From Valencia hispanica (lineage: Eukaryota; Chordata; Actinopteri; Cyprinodontiformes; Valenciidae): a stretch of 64,000 nucleotides of DNA. Below, piece after piece: positions 1 to 12,689 of the stretch (the first letter of the stretch is position 1; the number at the start of each line of letters is the position of its first letter). The notes under the pieces were generated by a model that had not been told where the DNA came from, made no database searches, and saw only the letters and a list, made by a program, of their open reading frames with translations. Made by a program: the position numbers and the translations under genes. The DNA lies in contig OY747702.1 of NCBI GenBank assembly GCA_963556495.2, positions 53,345,286 to 53,409,285 on the forward strand, written 5' to 3'.

Positions 1-2332
1 CAGAATCAACACTACAACACTAGCATCAGACTTCAGGCAAGATATCTGCTAAAAATGCAGATAAATGAATACCTAACATCAGACAGCAGAGAGTATAATA
101 TGTCTGTTACAGAGCTACATATAGTCACTGTAATTAATGTAGATGCTGACAGTTAAAGCTTGATTATTCATGTTCAAAAAATGCAAATGTCAAGGTGTTG
201 AAGCCCTGTACTATTCTATGAATGCTTCAAAATATCGGTACCTGTTACGCTAAATACAGCAGTGCTCTGGTGCAATTTAGCTTGGCAGACTTGGATTTAA
301 AAAAAGAAATAGGAGCAGAGGAGAGATGTCAGTGCACAGTTTGTCAGCATGGTTATGGTCTACATAATGAGACATTCAACACTCAAAAGAACCACCATGG
401 GACAAAATACCATCTTTGTGAAAGGGTGCACAACCTGGAATAGTATTCAAATTATAATTCGAGAGAATTCCACCTTCACTGCTTCTAAAAAAGAATAAAA
501 ACAAATAATGGTTAAAAGCCAATCAATCATGTGACAATTTGTAGATCTGACTGTTTTGGGAGTTTGATCAATGTAAATATTGCATACATTCTATGTCCAT
601 GTCTGCACTTTTTATTTTTGTTGTGTTAAATATATGAGGAATACAGATGGAAAGTGGCCTATGGCTAAGTCTGGCTCATTTACACAAAGTAACTGTACTG
701 AGTGTTCATTGATGTGCACTGTCCTCTCCAAAGAAAGAAAGGAAACAAAACAATCCGTAAATGAATGGGGTATATATCCTAAACAAACGTTTTAATTCTA
801 ACAGGTCACAGTAGGGGATTAACTAAGTAACTCTTAATGGGTGAAGTGCTGGCACAGTAGTTGTAGTGATCAAAAAGTAAAAAAAAAAAAAAAAAAAAAA
901 ACATTTAAAAATAAACACATAATTGTGACAAGTTTTTTTTTCTTCAGCCCACAAGAATAAAAAGTAAAAAATGATTTGATGAACTAGTAATTAAGACCTC
1001 TTTTGTTACTTTTAACGATTTTGTGCTGCAAACTGAATGACTTTGTGTTTTATAGTATTTCTTCAATGTGAGCAATATAAGACACTCCATCTGGACCTCC
1101 TGAAACTGACCCGTCAACATCAGAACTGAGCTTTTGAACGGTGTAGTTACTAGGAATCCCCAAAGACAACCTGCCAAGAGAGGAAAATATGTTGAAGTCC
1201 AGTTTTTGGACATCTTGTTTGTCTGTGTTTTCATGTCAACAATCACCACGCTGGACAGCTGCTTTACAAACACAATGACAGGGGTTTCTTCCCCTACTGA
1301 ACAGGGTGGACAAATATCCCTGGTGGTGCTAATCAATCATCGGAGCTCGGCTGTGGCAGGTCAGAGGTGGGGCAGGGTGACTGGTGCCACAAAAAGAAAA
1401 GAGGAAGTGTAGGAGTTTTCTTTTTTCTTTTTAAAGAATGGAAAGTGTTGGTTTGATCACATTTTGACTAAAGCATCTTCTTTAGGATATTATCTTTTAC
1501 AGATATCCAGAAACAAAAGATGCAGTATATTAGTAATTTCCATGGCTCTGGATAGCTCAGCAGGGGTCCTGGGCTTTACTACTTTACTAAGACTGTTTCG
1601 TAAATATTTTTTAAAATTTGACAAAAAGGGAGAAAAAAAAGGAAAAGGAATAATTCAACTTTAATTGCATCATATCTTGCTTATACTAATATATGTGTGT
1701 ATTACTAGTGGGATTATGGAATAAAAATGAATAAAAGAAATATATATACTAAACAGACAGTATGGCACCTCAAACAATCCCTTTGAGATAAAAATCCTTT
1801 ATTTAGTTTGTTCTTTGTTTTTAAGTTAGTCTCAGTTTATAGTTGATAGTTAGCAATCCATGACTTTGATCACATTACTTTAGTTATCTTGCCAGCCCAT
1901 ACCATTAGCAGAATATGTTAATTATTCCTCAGAGCAGTGGATGACTATCAAGCTTAGTTAGATGTTAGATGCAAACCATATGTTTTAACTGACTTTTTAA
2001 CTTAAAACAACTTAAACTGAAACTATTCATATCAGTTGCACATAACACTATGTTAGCAGCTAGTGGCAATCAACAGTTTCACAAGAGATTGTTGTGTTCT
2101 ATGCTGTTTTTTCAGAGTTCCTAGATAAAGATACGATGGTTGTAGTATCAATCCTCCAGACTGGAGTAAACTTTTGTCAGTTGTGCAACAGCATCAATGA
2201 TGTTCTTGTGCTTTTCAGATATGGTGTTTGATTTAAAATTATCTGGGCGCTCTCGGAGTCAGCTAATTGGCCCAATCAGAAACAACTAATGTCTGACTAG
2301 CTTATTAGCTTTTCATTACTACAGGCATACAA
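1..2332. other. Non-coding intergenic or intronic stretch
   Basis: AT-rich sequence with no recognisable coding or RNA gene. Open frames of 60-130 codons look random and match no known family. A pure A run of about 23 bases ends at 901. If the AFG2A gene continues downstream, this is part of its next intron. Confidence 0.5.
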
Positions 2333-2500
2333 GCGGTAAAGAACTGTGGCTCAATGGGAAGAGAAGTCGTCTTGCAACCTGCAAGTTTAATTCAAGTTTC
2401 CTCCTGCCAAACGTTGATGTGCCCTGGGCAAGACACTTAATACGTTATGGGGAACTGGAACTATGAGTTCCTGACATTGACCTTAAAAAAGTAAGGTAAA
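2333..2500 (+). repeat. tRNA-derived SINE-like repeat
   Basis: The head has the form GTGGCTCAATGGGAAGAG followed by CTTGCAACCTGCAAG, like an A box, and then a body with CCCTGGGCAAGACACTTAA, a phrase typical of fish SINE-like repeats. The B box is poorly preserved (TTTAATTCAAG), so this is an old copy and not a tRNA gene. Confidence 0.45.
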
Positions 2501-2619
2501 AAATAAAAACATGTTAACATAACTATACTCAACTGTTCTCAAATGGTCAGTGTGAGATTATGCTAGTGTAACAAAAAAAAAAGAATTTATTTTCAGGTGC
2601 TAATAATTGTTGAGAGTAT

Positions 2620-2945
2620 TGTTATGGCAAATAAAGTATCTCAGGGTTTCCATAATAAAGAAGACTTGAGTCCCAGAAGGCGTTTAAGTATTTAATTCAA
2701 ACATGTCTGGCCAGACAATGGAGAGGACAGAGTTACTCGTGCATCACCCTAACCAACCTTTCTAACTAACCGCTTAAATAGTATTCCGCAATCACTGTTT
2801 ATCTCTGTAGATGTCTTCTCCAAAGTTCACGCCCCGCCTCCAGAGTAATTGCTTCATGCGAGTCATAGCAACGCATAAAGCAGCTCATCCGAAGGCCAGA
2901 CTGTTATCTTACTGCCCCGGCGTCTGTCTCTCTGGTGACCTGACA
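2620..2945 (-). mobile_element. Candidate solo LTR
   Basis: On the minus strand it starts TGTCAGGTCACC and ends in GCCATAACA, about 326 bp. It has a TATA-like box (CTATTTAAGCGG) roughly 200 bases in and a purine/AT-rich 3' part containing TTTATTATGG. No clear target duplication was found at the edges (GAGTAT against CATATA), so the borders may be wrong. Confidence 0.38.
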
Positions 2946-3159
2946 CATATATATCATAAACATTAAGTTGGAGCAATAACCTTGTCATTTTACCCTAGAT
3001 GCATTCACTAAACAGAGAATATACACATAATTCCTAATTGCATAACAATTTTCCACCACAGTATGTATATACAGAAGGTTGGGTTGATTTCAGGAGAATG
3101 ATTTACTTGCAGTTTGCTCTGTACCGTTTTAGGTTTCTGTTTCACATTCAGCTGTATTC

Positions 3160-3258
3160 ATTCTGCCCTGTAACAGATGGGTGGCCTGTCCAGGTTGTAC
3201 CCTGCCTCTCGCCTAATAACCGCTGGAGAGAGGCACCAGATCCCTATGGATGCCCTTT
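3160..3258 (+). repeat. 3' fragment of a fish SINE-type repeat
   Basis: The phrases GGTGGCCTGTCCAGG, TTGTACCCTGCCTCTCGCC and AACCGCTGGAGAGAGG are the 3' part of the same repeat type seen more fully at 50999-51340. No 5' tRNA-like head is attached. Confidence 0.5.
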
Positions 3259-3361
3259 CTGTTTTTACTGGATCTAACTAGAATATAAATTAGCCAAACC
3301 AGATAACACAAGGAAATTATTATTTCCATCCATCAATTTTGCCCAGTTTGATAAAAACATA

Positions 3362-3857
3362 GTCCTATTCATCACATGTGTGGTGCCTCAGGGCTCCTTC
3401 CTGGGGCCCTTCCTTTTTAATATCTACATGCTCCCGCTAGCCAAGATTATTACAAGCAATAAGATTAGTTACCGTAACTATGTAGATGATACTCAGCTCT
3501 ACATTACAATGTCACCAGGTGACTTTGAACCCATCCAAATGCAAAGCAAGTGCATTGAGCAAATCAATGCATGGATGTGCCATAACTTTCTCAAGCTGGA
3601 TAGAAACAAAACAGAAGTAATTACTTTTGGACCTAAAGAGAAACGATCAAGGGTCAGCACACAGCTTCAGTTAATACAGCAAGTAATGAACGATCAGGCC
3701 TGAAATCTAGGTGTACTGTTGGACTCAAACCTGAACCATCAGGGTCACATAAAGGCAGTCAAAAGGTCAGACTTCTATCACCTGAAGAACATTTCTAGGA
3801 TTAAAGGACTGATGTTGCAATAACATTTAGAGACTCATCCGTGCGTTTGTCTTTAGT
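3362..3857 (+). mobile_element. L2-clade LINE fragment, reverse transcriptase part
   Basis: The frame from 3380 encodes [19 protein letters not shown], then [12 protein letters not shown] (the YxDD catalytic box, here YVDD), and [15 protein letters not shown], the standard order of L2-type fish LINE reverse transcriptases. The frame ends at 3703, but homology goes on out of frame to about 3857 (a LIRAFVFS-like segment), so the copy is dead. It is cut by the DNA element at 3858-4433 and resumes at 4434, after a loss of some 350 bases of LINE sequence compared with the copies at 35.4 and 56.3 kb. Confidence 0.8.
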
Positions 3858-4433
3858 TAGTCTCAGTCGGGGCCGTGTTGGGCCAGCTCGGCCTAGATAG
3901 GCCTGGTTGTGTTTCCATTGCCATCTCAGGAAGGCGGCATTGGGCGAGGACATGGGCGAGCTCAGCGTAGCAAAGTAGCAAAGTAAAACTCAGTCATCAT
4001 GTACCGTTTTCTGACATTACAGAAGCTGTTGTTTGCTGACCTTTCACCATAAATAACGTCCATTTCTGCAAAGCACTTCCAGTCTGCCCCACTCTGGCCT
4101 TTGTGGTCCTTCACGGCCCTATATTCGAACTATAATTTTTTTAAATTTCCCCCAGCAACGTTTTGAAATCGCTGGAAACCATCCATGGCCATTTTCTGTG
4201 ACATGACTTCACACGCACAATGCCAGACCAATCAGTGGCTACCCCTACGTAGGTAGGAGTGAGAGTGGCATCTCTTTACCGGACCAATTAGTCCATAGGT
4301 GGGCATGTTGGGTCGCCTCGGCCCAGTTTAGACTGAGTCAGAGGTAGTCCGAAAAAAGGGGTCGGCTTGGCCTAGACAAAGGTAGTGGAAATGTGCTAGA
4401 TAGGGGGAGAGCCGACCCTAGTGGAAAAGGGAC
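3858..4433 (+). mobile_element. Non-autonomous DNA element, copy 1 (inside L2)
   Basis: About 575 bp closely matching 45895-46491 in the same orientation: shared phrases include GGCCTGGTTGTGTTTCCATT, GCCATCTCAGGAAGGCG and GGTAGTGGAAATG. The right end keeps GCCGACCCTAGTGGAAAAGG. The left end is damaged compared with copy 2 and lacks the matching terminal CCTTTTCCACTAGGG. No coding capacity. Superfamily not determined. Confidence 0.7.
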
Positions 4434-4730
4434 ATAATTCCAGTCTACTCAGCATCCCAAGAATCAGAATCAAACATGAAGAAGCAGCTTTCTGTTTCTA
4501 TGCTCCTCCTATCTGGAACAAACTTCCAGACCACTGCAAAGCTGCTGAAACGCTGAGTTCCTTTAAATCAAGGTTTAAAACTCATCTGTTACGAGCTGCC
4601 TTTCATTAATTGCTTGATAATAGCTGGAATGTCATAACGGTAGTATGTTTTAATGTTCTTTATGTCTTCCAGGTTGTGTTTTCTGTTTTTATTGGGGTTT
4701 TTTTTTTTGCTGCTTTTTGATCTGAAGTAT
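4434..4730 (+). mobile_element. L2-clade LINE 3' end
   Basis: Encodes NSSLLSIPRIRIKHEEAA, FCFYAPPIWNKLPD and SFKSRFKTHLL, the C-terminal signature of the same L2 family as at 25.9, 35.2 and 56.6 kb. It is followed by the T-rich 3' untranslated part. It is the second half of the LINE begun at 3362. Confidence 0.75.
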
Positions 4731-5911
4731 TTGATTCGTTTCTCTATAAATTATTATAAAAATTATTACATTTCAGAATGATAGAAATATTGAATTTGAT
4801 TCACATTTATGTTGTGCTTCATTAAACTACATTTCCAAAGAACAGCTTGTTCTTTTACAAAAGTGTAACTTCCTCTGGCCTTGAAACATATCACCATCGA
4901 CATGGCTCAGAGGGTTCCAATCCGAAGATGGGAACAAGTGAGCGATCTCTGACTGCTTTCCACTCTTTTTTGGATTGATGTACAAATGTTGGTTGAGACG
5001 GACAGCACCAGATCTGCTATTTGAAAGCAAACATTACCTCCTCCTCTTCCTCTATCAAACAGCCATAGCCCCCCCTAGGAGCCTCCTTTACACCAATAAA
5101 ACCTGACAATGACTTCATTGACACCCAAGTGTCTCATTAATCTTTATTTGTCCCATCATATCCTGCCACTTGCATGGAAAAGGCTTCCAAGCTGTGGTGC
5201 AAACTGACGCTGTCAGTGGTAAAACATGGCAGGGGGCTGATAGTGTGAGTTGGGTTTATGTGTAGGGGGGTTACCAGGTGTCTATCTGCCCATTTGGCTG
5301 TTCCTGTATAGGTTTCTTATACAAATGACGTGAACCTAACCAACAACACATACACAGACAAACTAACTCAGCAGGGGATGAGCTGGAGGAGGTAATCTGA
5401 TTTTTCAGCTGCACAAGGGAGCACTTCCTGAGAGCAGCCGGGGGTTTCCCATCTGTCCACCCCGAGGCTTGACCCCCTGCCTACTGTTAATAGACTTTCT
5501 TTCTCTTCCTGCTGATGCATCTTTCTTTTTTTTTTTGCTAAAATACACACATGAAACTACACACTTAGGGTGTTTCTAAGCTGCCCCACCACTAATGGAG
5601 TTTGAAATGAGACGGCGACCAGTTATGGAGGTGGAGGAAGTTGCTGTCATCCCCCCACCGCAGCAATGGATCAGCTCTCCACAAGTGTGCCAGAAATTGG
5701 GTTTGGGTTTGGAGTTTGAGCAGAGGGTTAGCCAAAATTTGCATGTGGGGGGATTTGTGCTGATGGATATGAAGCGAACAGTTATCAGTTTACATAAAAG
5801 AGCAGAAAACATGCCAGTTCTTGTCCTTAGCTGCAAAGTAAATGTGTATAAATGTCCTATGCTGGACTTGCTTTTAGACTAAAACTCTTTCTTTTCTAAA
5901 TACGTGATATA
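4731..5911. other. No recognisable gene
   Basis: Two opposing frames of 95 and 86 codons overlap at 5576-5882 in a GC-richer block. Neither shows a known domain, and mirror-image open frames of this kind suggest low stop density rather than coding. The block may be an unclassified repeat. Confidence 0.4.
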
Positions 5912-6088
5912 CTGTGGTGCAAAAAAGTATTTAGCAGCCACCAATTGTGCAAGTTGTCTCACCTTAAAAGATGAGAGAGGTCTATAATTTTGATCATAGG
6001 GGCACTTCAACTGTGAGAGACAGAATGTAAACAAGATGTAAAAAATAAATCCAGGACATCACATTGTATGATTGTTAAAGAATAGCTG
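5912..6088. mobile_element. Solo Tc1-type terminal inverted repeat
   Basis: Begins after a TA with CTGTGGTGCAAAAAAG, then TATTTAGCAGCCACCAATTG and CTTCAACTGTGAGAGACAGA, the same order as both long terminal repeats of the element at 26387-28944. Only one terminal repeat is present and no transposase follows. Confidence 0.75.
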
Positions 6089-8759
6089 CCAAATACATGT
6101 TTGTCCCACTGAATTTCTGGAAGGAGACCTGAATGACAAAAGAAAGCAGCCTGAGTTGGAGCTCTGAAAGCACCATGACATTTTCCTTTCCTCTTTGACG
6201 GAGCACAGACTCTGTCTTTGATCAGCACTCAGGAAATTTCATTAAGACAGAGATGAGCGGATAAGAGACTAAATATAGGTCCTGTGGAAGAGAGGAGGAA
6301 GCAAAGAAGACAACAAAAAGTGTTTTAAATAGAAAATGAAGTGAGGCCGATGATACCATCTCTCATTTTCTTATTTATATACCACAGGAGGACAAATAAA
6401 AGCAAAAAGTTCTGTAACAGTGAAAATTAAATTACCAGGAATAGAGTAAACGTTTTCAAACTGCAAACTGACTTGGTTTAAAACATCTTTGGCAATAATA
6501 TATATTGAGATACTATGAGTAAGACTGTATATTGTGAATTTTAAAACTGAATTTAACTGGAGAAATTTTTCACAGCATTCTAAACACTCCAATCTGTTTC
6601 ATACTTTAACACATCCAGTTTTATCAGTAGATCTAGTTGATCCACTGGAACAAAGAAGGTCAAAACAGCCACAAACTACCAAAATTCTAATATTACTACA
6701 AAAATGACTGTCATCATTAATGGTTCCACTCAAATCCGAAAAAACAAAAATAAATCGATACTTTGCTTTTCAATATCGATACATAATCGGGAAATAAAAT
6801 GTGATTTGGTGTCTAAACACAGCAGTTAATCACCATCCACTGAACTGAGGATCCCTCAGTTTTTGGCAAAATTTTAATAAACTTTTGCTTTTGGTTAAAG
6901 TTTTATTTGCAAAATGGTTTCCTTTCCATTTGAATCACAAAATACAACTTTTTTATAATTTATTAGTGCATTGTGAAAAAGTCTTGATTTTATTTTAGAA
7001 GGTCTTAAAAAAAGTATTGAAAAGGTATTGAAATGTATTTTGAGATCCCTGCATATACCCTGTTAAGCCATAAATGTACTATATTAACATTAAGATATTC
7101 TCTGACATTGTAAAAACAAAATTTGTCTTTTTCTTTTCTAGCAAATCTACGACTTTTCGTCATCAGAAAATAATTTTTCTTATTCATACGTAAAATTAAT
7201 CTCACAAGTATTTTGCCAGACACTTACTTCTCCATGGCCATCTACAATGGCGTGAATACGCCATTGTACATCTGTCATTACACAACCATTGAAAAGCCAC
7301 CACTACGTTTAAATTCTTGTTTTTGTGGTAGCTAGGCATGGACCAGTATAGGAGATTTACAGAGTAATAATTTCGAGATAAAAATATCAAGTTTTCACAG
7401 TATAATTACAACCAAAAATTGAAGACATCGGCTAACTGCTTTTTCAAAATGTAAAAGTAGCTACAGTTGCTACCGCAGCACAAATAATCCATCATATTAT
7501 TACAGTTATGACTGCATAAACCCATAAACTTAGTAGTAGCTTCGGTTGCCAATTGAGCAAAAATATATATGTTTTGCCATTTTGCTTATTATAGACACAG
7601 TACAAGATGATACTAGCCAGAATTTGTCATTCTCCTAAGTGTGGGAAAAGTTTAGAAGCATTCCTGATGCCAGCTGACCATCAGTGCACAGCGGCAGGTA
7701 TAGAAGGGATCACTCTGTACTATGTGCTCTACACACTGCAAAGGATAAACACAGTCACTCAAGCTCTTTCTCTGTTATCGCTTTAGAACGATTTTATACT
7801 ACAGGATGATGGAAAACAGAGTGATTTTGAATCTGTAGCTTTTTAAATCATTGGTAAACATGTCGGTAAAACTCCAATGGCTAGTACCTAGGTAGCATTT
7901 TGGGAACAAGTTAGTAAACAGAGACATTTAAACCACTAACGATGCTAAACTTAGTTTCTGCTTTACATTATTGGTGCTAAAGGATAAAGGAAATGGGTAT
8001 TTCACAGTTTTTCAAGTAATCTGGACTAACTAGGATCATCTCTGCTTCAAATACCTCAAATACAAACTGGTCAAACATCCTCAAAACATCAGGAACAAAA
8101 ACAAAATCCTGTTTACAGTATTAGAACACTGAACATAGGTGGATGGCGGTGAGATAAGGCTAACTTTATTCTTTTGTGAAAACACAGAGAATAGGAATTA
8201 GGACCCTCTTACACTGAAGCAAGCATGAAAGCCCTGTAATGTACATTGGTCAAATCTGGACTGAATAATGTTTTAAAATGTGTGATTTGTTAAGCCTTTA
8301 TTTTATTTGTGAGAACAAGTAAAATAAAATAAATAAAATGCTCCTGTCGTTGGTGGACTGATTTAAACTGAATTGGGTCTGAGCTGGGTTTTATATAGTT
8401 AGATATTAATTAGACCTGCTTGGGCATCCCATTTGTTTTGAATTGGAGCTATGTCAATTACTGAACAGAAATTGTAGCAAGAAATATTATGTAGCAAGGA
8501 TTGTGTTTTAAAAGCTTTTGACTTAAATTGGAGGCTACATCAAAGTAATGCTAAGAAACAGGAGTCATCCATAGAGTTCAAATTTTAAAGATTTTCATGC
8601 AAAATTCTTTGGTACTGGTACAGGAATAAAAACAAATTCAAAAGTCAGACTTTTTGTTGGTTTTCATTTAACTTCTGTTACAGAAATATTTCAAGGTTAT
8701 GTGAATTGATCTGATTAATTAAATATTCGTAAAAGCATCTATCGAACATGGCATAATAA
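6089..8759. other. Intron or intergenic DNA without identified content
   Basis: About 2.7 kb of AT-rich sequence. No exon of AFG2A, RNA gene or clear element boundary was found. Short open frames (60-73 codons) are not convincing. Confidence 0.45.
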
Positions 8760-9361
8760 GAGTTCACACCGGTCAGCGCGTCCACGCAGCAGGGCAGCTA
8801 GATTACATGGAAGTCTATGGTACCTACGCATCAAGTGGGCGTCAAGCTGCCCCCACAGCGAGTCGCATCCGTCAACGCGTCCACGCAGCAGCTGCTCGGA
8901 CGCGTTGACGGACCGTCGGAGCAGCTGCTGCGTGAAGTTGGAAAAACTGAACTTTGGGGCAGCAAACGTGGGGTGTCAACCAATCGTAGAGACTCTTTGT
9001 ACTGGTGTGGATCGCCAAGTCATTCATTCAAAATGGAGGATCAAATAATTGTCGCTGTCTGTAATCTTCGGGAATAATATGACCCGTCTTCGTCTTTTTA
9101 CAAAGACAAGAAGAGATCGGATTTGTTTGGAGGACGATATCGGAGGATATTGGAGTGCCAAATAAGCAGTTAAATATATTTTCTTTTAACTTTTTTGTTA
9201 TGTTGGCTAAAGCTAGCCAAACCAGGTTAGGGCAACTACGGGAAGTGACACGCTGACGCGGACGACAAAGTGTGCAAGCAGCAGGGTTTTAATTTCAAAG
9301 CGTCACCTTTTGTCCGTTTGAGCGATTTCACGCGTTGACGCGCTTACCGGTGTGAACGCCC
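8760..9361 (+). mobile_element. PIF/Harbinger-like non-autonomous element
   Basis: About 600 bp bounded by an inverted repeat: left GTTCACACCGGTCAGCGCG continuing TCCACGC, right reverse complement GTTCACACCGGTAAGCGCG continuing TCAACGC. Inside, from 9033, a frame opens MEDQIIVAVCNLRE before a stop. After the stop, codons resembling YDPSSSFYKDKKRSD follow. This looks like the start of the MADF/Myb-like protein of Harbinger elements. An internal palindromic stretch rich in GCAGCTGCTC and CGCGTTGACG lies at 8860-8930. Confidence 0.65.
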
Positions 9362-10008
9362 AATTTGAGTCAGTGAAGAGGCCTTTTACCTAGTCTGATC
9401 TAACTGCAGTGAGGAGTGTTTTGGTTAACCTTGCAACAAAGACATACAATTGTGGGGACTCAAGGCAGAAGCTGCTTACAGGGAGGGCAGGCATGATCTG
9501 GGGGACGAAAGTTCGAGACAAATGCCTGTAAGATGATTCTGACCGATTCACTTATTAAAATATCAAAAACACCAACGGACTACAGCCTCATCCTTGTTTA
9601 AGGAAGGAGATATATCTTTTCTATTACAACTTGTTACCCTTTAAAAACAGTCTGAGAATATATAAGTCTCCCAAGAGCCAACCCTCCTCTCATCAATACT
9701 AAGCTCTCAAGCGTTGTTTTTCAGCCCTGTCCGCCTTGCAGGCTCTGATTTTGCAGTATGAATTTAAGTTGAACGGAAACAGGACCTTTGTAGTTATTCT
9801 GGCAAGACAGCACCAATATCTACAAGGTGAATCAAGCAGGACAGACGAGAGCAAATTACCTTTAATCTTATCAATCAATCACCATAAGAGTGAGGAAGTA
9901 GGAAGAGGAGACAAGGAAAACAAAAACAAAACTTCTACTCAGCCTTATCAGTCACTGACCAAGGAGAAGAACGGAGCGATGAAGAAAGAGTGCCGGCGTC
10001 TTGTTTAC
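9362..10008. other. AFG2A 3'-flanking intron, no feature seen
   Basis: About 650 bp immediately downstream (in gene sense) of the last exon seen. Nothing recognisable beyond the donor site. Confidence 0.45.
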
Positions 10009-10135
10009 CTTATCGATCATGTCGGGTCGGTTGGTGGCGGCCAGCACGGTGACATCTCGGAGCTGCTCAATGCCGTCCATCTCTGTCAGGAGCTGAGCCA
10101 GGACCCGGTCGCCTACGCCTCCAGAAACCATGGAG
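10009..10135 (-). CDS. afg2a: AFG2A exon: sensor-1 region of second AAA+ domain
   Basis: 127 bp: one base completing a serine codon, then 42 codons. Acceptor CTCTTTAG then CTCCATGG; donor GATAAG then GTAAAC. The product reads [35 protein letters not shown] and RPDMIDK. The AATNRPD stretch holds the sensor-1 asparagine and leads to the arginine-finger exon, which should follow but lies outside the window. Length and spacing agree with vertebrate AFG2A from the ERGSS to DRVLAQ segment. The 142-codon plus-strand frame here is an antisense shadow. Confidence 0.93.
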
Positions 10136-11229
10136 CTAAAGAGCAGGGCGAGAAAATAAGATAAATGTGGAAGGAGGATTACACCAGGTGGGTGAAGATG
10201 AGTGAAATCAGGATGGATGGCTGAAAGGAAAAGGGATGCATGTAAATTAGTCAGAGACTAAAGAAACTCATAAATTAGTGAAGGGAAAAATTATATATTT
10301 CGAGCCAAAAGTTGTGGAAGTGACAGAAACCTTGAGTTGGATCCAAAGCAACTGTGGAACCATGATCATTTTCAAGGAACCACTGCTCAAAATATAAGTT
10401 CTCTTACCAAGAACTTCACAGTGAGAGGTTCAGTTCCATTAATTTGGCTTTATAAACACCCAAGATGGTTCAGCAAGCACCAGAATCAAATCTCAGATTC
10501 AGAAAACTAAGTATATTACAGCTGAAAGGTCAGTTTTCTGAATCATCAAGAACTTTCTGTTGAAAGGTTCAATTGAAAGTAAGAATGTTTCATGAACTCC
10601 AACAATGTCCAACAAGTGCCAAGATTATTAAGTCTTGAGGAAAGCTGTACAGAATCATGTTGTCACCAGTGAAAAGCTTGGTCATCACTAGCAGCAGCCA
10701 CTTCTGACTGAGAAAAACACCACAGACAAACGGGAAATCTGATGGAAGCAAATTCCTGATTGGATCTGATCTGGAAAATCATTCGTCTGGAAATGGAAGA
10801 CTGAGTCTTACTTTTAATTCTGACTCTAATAAAGTGTGGTGTCAAAGCATCTTCAAACATCTGCTTCTTTCTTTGTATTTTCAGCATGATTGAGGATAAA
10901 AGCGATCAGGTGCTCAAAGATCACAGCACTAAAATCTTGAATGGCTGGCAAGGAAATGCTCAAAATATCAACCCTCACCTGTCACAATACATGGATCTTT
11001 CTGTTCTGTGTCACTTGTTTTAGTATTTGGATTTTTTTGGGTTAATTATTCTCACTAAGGCTGAACCGCAAAGTTTCTAAGTTCTTTCTTGCGTTTCATT
11101 CTGTGTGTATTTGGTTTAGAGACTCAGTCTTCTATAGTTCCCTCTGTGTCTCTGTGTAAATTGGTCATTTTCCCTCAGTTTCCATTCATAGTTTTTTTCT
11201 CCCAGCTGAATTGCACTGTATGGATATAC
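10136..11229. other. AFG2A intron, no feature seen
   Basis: Intronic sequence without identified elements. A minus frame of 74 codons at 10663-10887 has no recognisable domain. Confidence 0.45.
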
Positions 11230-11565
11230 CTTCTTCTTTTCTCACTCATTCACCCTCCCAGTAGTTAAAAGCCAGCCAGTTTCATCGCCACTCCTTCCCA
11301 TTGTCTCAGATCTTCATCAGCAACTCGTCTTGTTGTTCTGGCTTGTTATCACAGCTCAAATCTCATCTGTTCAAACTGGCTTATTCACTTTAGACACTAA
11401 TTTTGGTTGTTGTACTCTATACCTTTTTGGTATTTGATAATTGTTTTGTTTATCGTTTGTCTATGTATTATTTTTCTGGGTTTTCTTCTTCTCTGTAAGG
11501 TGACGTTGGGTTTTAGAAAGGTGCCCTCAAATAAAACGTATTATTATTATTATTATAATTATAAT
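11230..11565 (+). mobile_element. LINE 3' end with ATT-repeat tail
   Basis: Encodes a terminal QLKSHLFKLAYSL followed by a stop near 11395, then an untranslated part with GGTGACGTTGGGTTTTAG and AAAGGTGCCCTCAAATAAAA, ending in a TTA/ATT microsatellite. This is the usual tail of L2/CR1-group fish LINEs. Confidence 0.65.
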
Positions 11566-12429
11566 GATATCCTTGCCAGACTCTTCTGTTGTATATCTAT
11601 TCCCTTTGAGATGAATAAACTAATCTTTGAATCGAACTGAACTAAGTGAGAAGTGATACAAATATGTCAAAAGGCATACCTTTCTACTGTAGAGTACACA
11701 GACAACAAGAATATTACCACAACATTTTAAGCTTCACACAATCAACAGGACAATCAATAGCAAAAACTTATCAGGGTCAGATCCAAGAATTTAAATCTGG
11801 GAGTTATGCAAATAATCGGGACTGGCCAGATGAGGGACCGACCCAGATACACCCTTGTTTTTGGACAACAAGAGAGTTCTATGGGAGAGGGTATGTGCCG
11901 CTCCATAAAAGATCGGGAGCCTTAAAAAACTCATCAGTGCATTAGTCATTGCATTACAAGGTGGTTATTTTCCATAGCACAGAGCAGACAGCCATCCTTC
12001 TGGGCTCAAACACAGACACACCCAGTGTCTGTTGACAGGGCCAGCGGAAGTGGCAGACGTCATTAGTGCAGACAAGGCTTCAGAGGAGCACAAAAGAGTT
12101 CTGTCACCGAGATACGAGGGAGAAGAAGGGGATTTGGGGGTGGGGGAACGACAGTAACAGAGAAGGAGAGAAAAAGTTTGGGTGAGGGGGGATAGCAGGC
12201 TAGACAGGAGAGATGGGTAACATAAAAAAACTTTTGAAAAACGGAATAAACAAGCATCTGGGGAAGGTAACTAAAATTAAGTCGGGGGATACGAAGAAGA
12301 TAAACAACAGAAAGGCTGAGCAAGGTCCCTACATCCTTTATCTGCATCCTTTTCCAAACTCATATTAACAAGTATAAAAATGAAAGTTTAAATCCATATA
12401 TGGCAGTGGTCAGATTTACATTTTTTGAA

Positions 12430-12468
12430 TGGATGGATGGATGGACAGACGGATGGATGGACAGAAGA
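12430..12468. repeat. GGAT microsatellite
   Basis: Imperfect run of GGAT units broken by GACAGAC. Confidence 0.8.
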
Positions 12469-12689
12469 TCTGCACTTACACCGAGACCCTCCTCTTCTCC
12501 TTGGCCTTGGCCCAGTACAAGTTGGTAATTTTATTTTGAGGTTCTTCATGTTTATGTTCTTTTATTTTTTGTTACCACTTTAACTTTTTATTTTATTCCT
12601 AATTCTAATCATTTTATATATGTGAAATTCAAATATTTTATTTGAAAGTTTAGCATTTTACTTTGTGCCTTATTTCTTTTGTTTTTCCT

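Noticed and set aside
5576..5882. Overlapping 95- and 86-codon genes on opposite strands
   Set aside because: No domain on either strand; mirror-image openness reflects composition.
1..9700. Further 3' AFG2A exons (arginine-finger and C-terminal helices)
   Set aside because: I looked for the expected minus-strand codons after [10 protein letters not shown] and found none; they probably lie outside the window.
9736..10164. 142-codon plus-strand frame
   Set aside because: Antisense shadow of the AFG2A exon at 10009-10135.
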